Notes under the pieces: model-generated
Databases searched by the model: none
The model's input: only the letters and a program-made list of their open reading frames with translations
What the model was told of the DNA's origin: nothing
Translations under genes and position numbers: made by a program
In this document: positions 13,301 to 25,300 of the stretch, piece by piece
How positions within the stretch are numbered: position 1 is the stretch's first letter
How the letters are laid out: each line of letters begins with the position of its first letter
From: Sipunculus nudus
Lineage: Eukaryota > Annelida > Sipuncula > Golfingiida > Sipunculidae
Direction of reading: 5' to 3'
Assembly: GCA_026874595.1 (NCBI GenBank)
Contig: CM049309.1
Span: 75,462,723-75,526,722 of the forward strand
Length of the DNA: 64,000 nt

Positions 13301-16300
13301 CTCTAGGGTACTTGAAATAGTGAAAATATACACCCATTATGTAATTGACAGTCTTTAAAATCAATTTTACAGAATATCTGGTCATGGAAATATACATAAT
13401 CTGTCAGTCAGTCACTGGCATCTGACTGGTAACTAATGAAGCATTTCCCCTGATAACCTGGTGAGTTGAACATTAATTTAACTACATGTGCAGAGTATAC
13501 TTTACCTCTGAAACTGTTTAATTTAAAGTGAATATCTTTTTTACTTTTCTCTGTTTATTAGTTTTATAATCATAAGTATGTACTATGTATAATGCATATG
13601 TGTCCTCTTTAGTCTGTCTTTATGCTGTTATTATGATTTACAGAGTATGGAACATGGAAACACTCAGCAGTACACCAGACAAACTGATGCCACACCCATC
13701 ATTTGTATATACAGCCAAGTTCCATGGACGTATCAATAAGGTGGTGGCCACGGCTGGTTACGATCACATCATCAGGGTGTGGAGTCTTCAGGGTGACTCC
13801 GATCATGCTCAGGTAGACTCTGAGGCTCCGTATTCTCTCTCTTTTAGAACTGTTCAATATGTCACACATTAATCACAATACAGTAAAACTGATCATGCTC
13901 AGGTAGTCTCTGAGGCTCAGTATTCTCTCTCTTTTAGAACTGTTCAATATGTCACACATTAATCTCAATACAGTAAAACCGATCATGCTCAGGTAGACTC
14001 TGAGGCTCAGTATTCTCTCTCTTTTAGAACTGTTCAATATGTCACACATTAATCACAATACAGTAAAACCGATCATGCTCAGGTAGACTCTGAGGCTCAG
14101 TATTCTCTCTCTTTTAGAACTGTTCAATATGTCACACATTAATCACAATACAGTAAAACCTATCATGCTCAGGTAGACTTTGAGGCTCAGTATTCTCTCT
14201 CTTTTAGAACTGTTCAATATGTCACACATTAATCACAATACAGTAAAACCGATCATGCTCAGGTAGACTCTGAGGCTCAGTATTCTCTCTCTTTTAGAAC
14301 TGTTCAATATGTCACACATTAATCACAATACAGTAAAACCTCATCTAACAACCACCTCAGGTAAGCGACCACCTCAAAATAACAACCACATGTTCACGGT
14401 CCCAATTATATTTTGCTCTTTATTTCAGACCTTGCTTAAATGACCATCTCAAAAATGTGACCACTTTATTGAGGTCCCATTGATGGTTGTAATTTCGCGG
14501 TTTCACCGTGTATGATAGGCCTGTGAATTGTGAGGGACCTTGGAATTGGTTCAGTTTTCCATTCTTTACCTTTGATATTATCCTCAATTCAATTTTTACC
14601 TAAGTGGTAAATTTCAAATTTGGTTATAAATAAAAGCAAAAATTTAACCTCAATGGATGGTAGTTAATTTTAGCAAGTGAATGAACAGTGTAGCTCTCCC
14701 TCTATTTATCACGTCCATTTCTGTCTCTGTGTGAGTGGAAAGGTCATATTGCTGAGAATTAAAAACTTGGTGGTGGGCACATAAAGGATAAATAGCCACT
14801 TATTGCATTGAGCTCCTTCATATTTGACAGCTTTGGACCACTAACAAATTAATTCAGTTCACATAGTGTAATTGCTGTAGTTAAAATTCTCGCATCATGA
14901 TAAGGAACAAAATTTGCATTATATGGAAAATGAATATCACATTCCACTGAACTCAAAAGTTTATATTATTTGTAGTTTTTTTAGTTTATATAATCTGCCT
15001 TGACTCAGAATGAGACAAGTCAGCTAATTTTAAGAATTCCAATTTGTTTAGAAAATTCTCAGACAGCACTCACTTTAGGTCAAAACTATCAAATCTCTGA
15101 TAAGATCATTAACTGTAGCATATCTTGATCAATAAGTTGTAAAAACTACCAGTAAATAAAAAAAACTTAAACTGGATGCCAAAAAATGCCACACACTAAT
15201 TGTTTATGCAGATATTTCCCCAGAATACTTCAGTTCATGTTTTAATTGACAGTTCATGTTTTGATTGACAGGTCATAAATTGATTGACCATTCATGTTTT
15301 GATTTACAGTTTGTATTTTGATTGACAGGTCATAATTTGATTGACAATTCATGTTTTGATTTACAGCTCATGCAAGAGTTAGATGGGCACATGAGTTACG
15401 TCAACTCCTTATGCTTTGACGAGGAAGGAGGTAAAATGGCATCAGCTGACTCGCTGGGAGTGATACGAATATGGAATGTCCATGTCACTGATCAGCCGTC
15501 AAAGAGAGGTATGTGAGATGGCAGGTGATATGGTGAATGACTATTTGTACCATTCTGCTTGCCAGTAAAACATTCATAAAGGAGTTAAATAACTATAAGA
15601 TAGTGGGCATTATGTTACAATTATGGTGATGTTGTAATGCAGAATAATAAAGCAACATTTCTGTGGCATTTAATCAAAATAAAGTTTGTATAGTAAATGA
15701 TTGTGTATTTGAAGAGAATAAAATAGGGAAAATTTAATATTGTTCAGTAAACATGTGAATACACAATTCAGAATGGGGTTTGCTAATGTAGCTTGATGTA
15801 TAATTCTTTTAAAGAAGAATTATAAGAGATGTTTGTGTTTCTAGGTATTCTTAGAGACTGGACATTATTCAAGGAGCTTCGTGATGAAGAAATTAAGGTG
15901 AGCAATGCACAGAACGACACTTGATTTTATTTGTGTGTTGTTACTTAACTTCTTGGTTTAGACTCTGACAAACATGGCCAGTATACCTGATTATAACTGT
16001 GTTATTTATAATATATGGATCAGTATTTAAGACTTTGATTCAGTTTTTCAGATATTCAACATCTTCTTGGTAGCCTCTGATTTTGTTTACTAGTTGTTAC
16101 AGTTGACTCTGTTCCAAAAAAAACACAGTAAACTGGATAATGTTTGAAAATATTTTAATGTGTGGAATAGTGTTAAGAAATTTCCACTTTCAAATATTTG
16201 TTACAAGAGATTTATTAATAAACATTAACCATAATTTTGTTAAAAGATTTTAAATTCATGAGGCTGTTCCATTACTCTTTCCGCTTCCTAATAAAATCAA

Positions 16301-19300
16301 ATTTGAAACATATATCTTATCTTTTTTAAGGGTGCTGCCATCAACTGCGTTCTTTTCCATCCTAGTGGTCGACGACTTCTCGTCCATTGTCGTGACAACA
16401 TACTGCGTACAATTGATCTTCGAGTGTAAGTAACTGGTCACTCATATATTTGACAAAACTCATATATATTTCCTGTACATGTTAAAAATGACTTTACTTA
16501 CTCTGATACATAATGATATAATGATGTGGTTTGTGTTTCAGGCTTACAGTATGTCAGAGGTATATTGGTGCTTTAAACTTCCGAGAACAGATCCGCAGTA
16601 CAGTAACACCATGTGGTACATTTGTCATAGCTGGCAGCGAGGATGGGGTAGCTTACGTGTGGCATTTTGAAACAGGTATTTCAGGAATGTTTTCAATTGT
16701 AAACACAAATCGGTATACAAGAGCATGTTTTGTTTGGACATCACCGGTACACAAGCTTGTGAGCAGGGATACACTTTCTTGCTTCATTGCACATAAACCA
16801 AAAATTTTGAATATATTTTCTAAAATTTGCTGGAATGGTAAATATTTAGTATTTTTTATGCAGAGAAGGTAATTGAAATGTCATTTTTCCTGTTCTTTTG
16901 AAACATAATGTGACCTGACATTGAATAATGACTGAGCAAACTAAAGGTCCATTGGATAGGTTGTAAGGTTTTATGTATTCAAGTCATTCATTGCTTACTG
17001 TTTATTACTGTCAATCTTTGAATCTGTACATATCTTAGAACAATGCAACAGTTTTTAGCTCAACAGACTGTAAGTCATCTGAGCTATTGAAAAGGACCTT
17101 TGGATCTTGTTTGTCCATCATTAACAGTAAACGTTACCGAAAGACCAAAATAGTCCTGATAGTTCTCCATTTGCATAATTAAAATTAGGTCACTGGGACC
17201 AATGTTTTCCAAAACACGAGTTACACACTAGTCAATGAGAATTTACACAAACTTCTCATGAATGCTTTGATGGATTGTCATAAAATTTGGTATGCATATC
17301 ATTCTTGAAACACTTTATTTAATTATTCACTTTTTTTCCTTACCAGGTGATCAGGTGGCCCGTTACTCAGAGCTTAATTTCAGGCATCCCCTGACAGATG
17401 TGGACTTCCATCCTCATGACCACATGGTGGCATTTTCTGCTTTTGGAGAAAGTGAACCTGTTCTTGTCTTCCGATACAACTACAAGAGTGAGTCATCCAT
17501 TACAATGTAGAAAAATACTTTAAAAATCAAATTTTTAGCTTAAAGAATCATGGCAGAGAAAAAATTAAACTAATAAAATTTTAGATATTTTCAGGTAGTT
17601 AAATATCAGCCCACTGGAAATGACTTGCTGCTACTTGTGTGTTTAAAATAGTGCACAATTAAAACCTTTAAAGCTGTGATAATATTAAAATATATAAGAT
17701 TTTATCAACAATCAACACATAAATTTACACATCAGAAAATAACATAGACCAGGTTTCAGTGATAGAGACTTAATGGGGTATATTAATAGTTTAAAACAAA
17801 ATTTTAATTACTTTCCAGGGTTTTTTTTTTCCAGTGACCCTACCTGAAAGAATGAGTGTCAGATTGCCTTTCATTTGGACTGATCAAGTTTAAGATAAAA
17901 TTGAATTGGCTTATTACTTTAATTGTGACCTTGGACTTTGAATCTGTATCACAATGTCAGATGAGTTACTGCAGTTGATTGTATGATCAGATATCCAGTG
18001 ATTTTGGATGATATCTATGAAATGGACTGTTCATTGCCTCCATGCACATAAAATTTTGTTTCCCATGCAACATAATCTCTGTTGTATCAGTGTTTATGTC
18101 TATTGTATGCTGGATGTTCTTAAACTTGTGTAATGTTTGTGAGCCTTTGTTGTTTATGTTTATTTACAATAAAAACCTGTAAGAAGTTTTAGACTCCATA
18201 TGATGTATTATTGTTTACTTTTATAACATTTGTATAAATTTGCTCTCGTAGTTGCTCAGGAGAATGCCGGGATAGGGACCATGGCGTTCAGGTCGGGTCC
18301 AGCAGGATCGCCAGAAGTCAACCTCGATGCAATGAAGCTGGATGAACCTCAAGAGTAAGAGCTGATAATAAAAATATAACAAACATTGATCAGAGCAATG
18401 TACACGCTGATTCACAGGCTTGTGAACACTTAGGCTAGGGGCTGCAGTACACTTGTTGATGGATCATAATCGATCCCCTGTACACAAACTCACACTTATT
18501 GTAATGCAGAGTAGATCAATGTGTAATAGTTTAAAACAGTGTATTCTTTTTATTTTCATTCAACCTGTTGGTCTAATGCTGAAAAGTCTTAAGTTAAAGC
18601 ACTAATTAGGTTAGTATTTTATATGTTATTGTATATATTATTAGTAGCTCTCCTAGTTAGAGCACTGGTAAAGCCAGAATCTGTTTATCTACCTGGATCT
18701 TCTCCACTGGTTAGAGCACTAATTAAGTCAGCATCTTATATTCTTCTTGGTCCTTTCTCCTAGTTAGAGCACGAAGGTAGTCAGCATCTTATTTTCTTCT
18801 GGGTTGTCTCTCCTAATTCGAGCACTAAGTTAGTTGAGATGTTTTATGCTTCTTGGTCCTTTCTCTTAGTCAGAGAGAGCACTAAGTTAGTCAGGATCTT
18901 ATATTCTTCTGGGTCTTCTCTTAGAGCACCAAGTTAGTCAGCATCTTATATTCTTCTGGGTCCTCTCTCCTAGTTAGAGCACTTAGTCAGGATCTTATAT
19001 TCTTCTGGGTCTTCTCTTAGAGCACCAAGTTAGTCAGCATCTTATATTCTTCTGGGTCCTCTCTCCTAGTTAGAGCACTTAGTCAGGATCTTATATTCTT
19101 CTGGGTCTTCTCTTAGAGCACCAAGTTAGTCAGCATCTTATATTCTTCTGGGTCCTCTCTCCTAGTTAGAGCACGAAGGTAGTCAGCATCTTATTTTCTT
19201 CTGGGTTGTCTCTCCTAATTCGAGCACTAAGTTAGTTGAGATGTTTTATGCTTCTTGGTCCTTTCTCTTAGTCAGAGAGAGCACTAAGTTAGTCAGGATC

Positions 19301-22300
19301 TTATATTCTTCTGGGTCTTCTCTTAGAGCACCAAGTTAGTCAGCATCTTATATTCTTCTGGGTCCTCTCTCCTAGTTAGAGCACTTAGTCAGGATCTTAT
19401 ATTCTTCTGGGTCTTCTCTTAGAGCACCAAGTTAGTCAGCATCTTATATTCTTCTGGGTCCTCTCTCCTAGTTAGAGCACTTAAGTTAGTCAGCATCTTA
19501 TATTCTTCTTGGTCATCTGTCCTTGGTAGAACACTAAGTTAGTAAGCATCTTATATTCTTCTTGGTCCTTTCTCCTAGTTAGAGCACGAAAGTAGTCAGC
19601 ATCTTATTTTCTTCTGGGTCATCTCTCCTAGTTCGAGCACTAAGTTAGTCAAGATCTTATATGCTTCTGGGACCTTTCTCCTAGTTTGAGCACTTAGTTA
19701 GTCAGGATCTTATATTCATCTGGGTCTTCTCTTAGTTAGAGCACCAAGTTAGTCAGCATCTTATGTTCTTCTGGGTCCTCTCTCCTAGTTAGAGCACTAA
19801 GTTAGTCAGGATCTTATATTCTTCTGGGTCTTCTCTTAGAGCACCAAGTTAGTCAGCATCTTATATTCTTCTGGGTCCTCTCTCCTAGTTAGAGCACTTA
19901 GTCAGGATCTTATATTCTTCTGGGTCTTCTCTTAGAGCACCAAGTTAGTCAGCATCTTATATTCTTCTGGGTCCTCTCTCCTAGTTAGAGCACTTAGTCA
20001 GGATCTTATATTCTTCTGGGTCTTCTCTTAGAGCACCAAGTTAGTCAGCATCTTATATTCTTCTGGGTCCTCTCTCCTAGTTAGAGCACTTAGTCAGGAT
20101 CTTATATTCTTCTGGGTCTTCTCTTAGAGCACCAAGTTAGTCAGCATCTTATATCCTTCTGGGTCCTCTCTCCTAGTTAGAGCACTAAGTTAGTCAGCAT
20201 CTTATATTCTTCTTGGTCATCTGTCCTTGTTAGAACACTAAGTTAGTCAGCCTCTTATATTCTTCTTGATCCTCTCTCCCAGTTAGAGCACCAAGTTAGT
20301 CAGCATCTTATATTCTTCTGGGTCCTCTCTCCTAGTTGGAACACTTAGTAAGTCAGCATCTTCTTTTCTTCTGGATCCTCTCGCCTAGTTAGAGCACTAA
20401 GTTAGTCAGCATCTTCTTTTCTTCTGGATCCTCTTTCCTAGTTAGAGCACTAAGTTAGTCAGTATCTTATAATTATCTGGGTCCTCTCTCCTAGTTAGAG
20501 CACTAAATAAGTCAGACTATTATATCCTACCTGGATCCTCTCTCCTAGTAAGAACAATAAGAAAGTTGGTATCTTATATTCTACCTGGATCTTTTTATAA
20601 CAAATTATTACATCAGTGGTGCCCAACAAAATATCTAACCAGATAAATTCACAATAAGAAACACCCTAATATTATTCATATGTATTTTCTTGAAATCCCT
20701 TGCAAACAGCTACATTTGGCTTAGTGTTCTCAATAAAAATTATTTGTTCATCTAATTATCAATGGGAGCCTTACTGTGTTTTCATTTTTATTTATTTTTT
20801 TTCGGTGGTGTAACAGGCTAGGAGATATTGACACCTCGGCAGTAGACTTCCGTGCTCAGGCGTCGGCTCGCTTAGAGAGAGTGAAGAGGAAACTAGAATC
20901 TGTCACAGTAAGTCAGCATGTGAAAACACAAAACATCCTATCATACGCAAGTTTGTGTAGGACCCAAAATTAGTACAGCAAGGATGCTTACCTTTCAACT
21001 GGTGGTAAAAATAACTTCACTTTCACATCAAGTTTTATCAAGGCTAAACAATGTAATACTTGAAAGACTTGCACAAAATTAAAATTAAAAATTCCATTAG
21101 TCAAACGGATCACATGACAGTGGAATTTCTACTGTATCACACATAAAAGATGCCTGAAAATATGTTGATTCATGTCAGGGCAGCCACAGGACATTGGCCA
21201 AAATTGGTCTTTGCTCCGAACTCGCTGCCACCTTGTGGATTCTTTCATTCACCCAGCATGCAAGACAAAAAAAGATGTGCGCACACATAGTGAGAGGTCA
21301 CATGCGTGCGCGCACATCTCGTTTGATCTTTCATGCTGTTGGTGAATGAAAGAATCTCAATCAAACATCACCTTGCAGGTAAGGCTCATTTAATTATTCA
21401 ATTCTGATATACCTAAATATACCACTGTCCTCTCTCAACAAGCCATCTGTTTTATGGCAAAAAATTCATCTTTTGATCTCTGTATCCTTCTAAACATCAC
21501 CATTGTAAAAAATTAAAATTACCTTGAAGTTTTACCTAAATTAATTTGTAAGTATAACTGACTGAGACTTCATTCAAATATGTGCACATATTTATGCAAG
21601 AATCAGTTAAGTGTAGCAATCACAGGCTAACTAGATATGCATTGAGGCAAATATATTATACATGTTATATTACCTTTGATAAGATATAACAACTTTTTAA
21701 TATGCTTTTCGTCTAGCAAATATTTGGATTGAAAATTAACACTGCTAAATAAAAGGTGTCAGTATCATATTATCATTATTACAGCTTAACAAAGATTGGC
21801 ATGTGAGTACTGAATGTTAGTGATTGAATTAAGTATATACAGTAGAATGCCGTTTTTCCAAAGCGTCAGGGGACAAGCTTTTTGTTTGGAAAAACAAACT
21901 TTTGAATTCATGGTCAGGGGTCCAGCAGCAAGTTTGTATGACATTTTATGCCAAGTTACCAGGGAACACCATGTTTCTTTTTACCTACATAATAGTCTAC
22001 CTCGACATATAAAAATATTAGATTCACTGCAGAGCCTGATTTGTTTCAGTCCACCCTGGGGACTCATATTTACATAAACTCATGTAAAATATCAATATAC
22101 ATGAAAAATGTTTTGTAAGAATGAATAAATTTTCAGTTCCCTTTTTAAAATTTCAGAAAAATGAATTTTCAGAAAACGGCATTCAGAAAAAGGGCATTCT
22201 CATACAGGTTTTTTCTAGCAGTACATTGTGAGTAACTTTTAATTTATTTTAAACCAGGCGTCACTTTTTATTGTTGTACTGTAAGCCTGTAGATGTTACC

Positions 22301-25300
22301 TCAGTATTATGTGTGTGATACAGTGATTGTGTAAGTTTATATTTTTCTCTTTAGTTTCTATCACATTTTCCCTATAGGTATTAGGATTTTTCAACTTTTC
22401 ACTACTTTAGAAAGCACTTTTTGTGTCACAGGCTTTCCAGAGTCTTCCGCTGGCAGCTAACGAACATCCTCTTGGGGTACCTTCCAGGAGTACTTCCCCG
22501 TATCCTCCACAATCTATGATGAGCACATGGGGCTCTACGTTTGATGGTACAAGTCTGATGGCGCAAGGCATGATGGTATGGGTACTGTCATTCTGGCTAT
22601 AATTTAAATCAAAAGGGATTTTCAGGAGATTTTATGCATTTATAATGGAACTGTTTTTTGCCTGGATGTAACTTGTTTACTACCAGGTTGCACAAGGCAG
22701 TTTTTACCAAGTTACTGAGACCTTAGCACCTATTGTTAAGTCTAAATAAATGTTGGTTTTTCCTGGTTATACAGTGGCACATGCATTTTAAGACATTTGT
22801 TTAAATAGGAGCTGACATGGGATTTTTCCCTTTAGTTGTGGATTTCTATACAAACCTTTTACTCCCAAAAAAAGCATGTAAGCACAGTCATCAGGAACTT
22901 CTAGCAGTGTATTATTTGTGTTCTCCGATAATGTGTAGAGACACCTGTCATTTCAAAAAGCTGATGAAAGTATTCAAAATATGTTTCTGCAGCTGTTGTC
23001 TTATGTACCACATAAATCCTTCAGACACAGATCCCTGCAACCAAACCAAATGAATAAAGTTGTACACATTAGGTTGTTATTTCCACAAGGGCATCAGATA
23101 GATGATGTGGTAAGCACATAAATTTCTCTATCTTGATTTTGTGTGAACTAGTTGGCTTTCCTCCAGCTTTTCTTTTACTAGCAGTTTAAGAACTGATGCA
23201 CATAAGCACTTTTGCCCAGTACTTTTCTCCCAGTATTGCTCATAATACCTTCCAGTTTCAGTGATTTTATTTAAATTTTTGCAAGCTGACATTCAGATAA
23301 TAAATAAGATTTGGTTGTAATAAATTATCATGTGCTGATGTCTTCTGTCCCAGTCTCCACACTCGGGACGACAAGTCCCACTCTCCGTACAACAGCAGCA
23401 AATGGCAGCCCAGCAGCAGTACATGAAACAGACCACATCTGGCTGGAGACCAGGCTTCATGTCAGGTTAGTCAATATGGATTAAGTATTATACACCTGTC
23501 TAAGTGGGGTTGTATGATGGTAGTAGCAGCATCCTTCTTTTGGTATGTCTATCTGTTAACCTTTAGTGTCACTGTGATAATTAATCAGTGATGTGAAGGA
23601 TTAGGTGATACTCACTATGAATACTAAATGAGTTTTATCTCTATCTCACCAAAGTTTGATTTTTGGTAAAAAATCCATGCATGTTTATTGAAGTCAGACT
23701 TCTTTGCAGTCTCACTGCAATATCTTACCAAGGATACAATGGATTTTAATGAAACTCTATTAATACAATGTAATAACCTCGATAAAAATCTTGACTGAAA
23801 TTGATTCTAGGCAAGATCCACATATATTTATATGAGGTCAGAGGTCAGCAGACTTTGGTGTCACTTTGGTGACTAACCAAAAATATGATGGATTTTCATG
23901 AAATTCAGTATAAATATCTATCAGTGAGTTTTTCATGTTATTTCAACTCTGGGAAAAATCCATGTATATTTAATGAGGTCAGAAATTCCCAATTTGTTTG
24001 TGATGTAGCTATGACAACAAGAATTTTGTGTGTTTTTCATGAAATTCAGTATGAATGTATAACCAATAAAATAACCTACCTGGCTTCAGTACTCTGCAAA
24101 ATCTTTGCATATTTTATTACGACAAATGTCACAAGCATAAGACGAGGGTATTATGCACTCTTGCATTGCCTCTCATCACTCCTGTTACTTTCCAATATTA
24201 AGACTACAAGTTTCATAAAACAATTTGGTGTGATTGTATTTCTCTGCACAGAAAAAAAAATAATTTCACGTTCATGTTTCCTGGTGTGTCAGTGGAGCCA
24301 CTTAAACACCATGATGTAATTGGTCTGGATAACTCATAGAACCCATTTAATTTTACTGTTTATCTGGACAAAGATGTGTTGTATTTGCCTATGCCTGTTT
24401 GTTTGCTGGTTGGTAGTGGTCATTCTTTATGTCCATAACAACCTGAGTTGGTTTTGAACCTCAAAACAGATGGCTTGTCCAGGATAATTTTCCGCCTGAC
24501 ATTTTTGTCTAATGGGCTTTAATTTGTTTTGTTGGTGGAATTATATTGTTCTCTAATATGTACCCCAAGGTTGATAATATAGGAAAAAGATAAAATTTCG
24601 ACAGAAAGAATTAGCATACTGAATGTTACATCAGTTTGGTGTTCATCTGAAGTTATGGATTTTTGATTCAACTGTGCTGTACCCATTGTATGGATGAGTT
24701 GAATTCTTAAACCAGAAAAAAAGACTTGATCTTGGTGGTTTTGTTAAGAAGGACTAGATAGGAGCTTTAGTCAATTGAAATAAAATTAGGAACCCATTTC
24801 ATCTCAAGGTGTGCTGTTATGCATTGTTGGGGAATATATGCAGTATGCAATGTTGAGAAATCAAGTATGTGAATACTCGTGTGGTGCTGATTAATGGATG
24901 ATTGGTTGTGTTTCTTTATGATCTATTTAATTGGTTGCATTTTCAGAGAATTTCTAAACAGTGATTATTCATGCACAAGCGAATAAGTCACATCTTATAG
25001 AAAAGTCTGTCAGATACATAAGGAACGCACAAAGTGGTGACACCTGGAGCCACATCTCTGGACAAGTATACAATTAAAAGTCTCAGTCACAGCATGATTA
25101 ACAATTTTAACATGATTAATGGGGACAGGTACTGTTGTCTGCTGATGTGTTTTAACTTAAGGCTGTTGAGTAACAAAATACAAAAGTGTATATATCAGTG
25201 CTGTCAGAATAGCAACAGGTCCCTCAAATGTTGAAAAGCAATAACTAGAGCAGTTGCATAGATAATTGATTATTAATCCATTGTTGGTTGCTTTTTTTAT

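Noticed and set aside
13891-14340. Extra coding exons within the 90-bp repeats
   Set aside because: Pseudo-exons between the internal acceptor and the next donor contain an in-frame TAA in the phase required by the gene.
23885-24319. 144-residue open frame
   Set aside because: It falls inside a dispersed repeat with internal repeats and its composition is that of translated AT-rich DNA.
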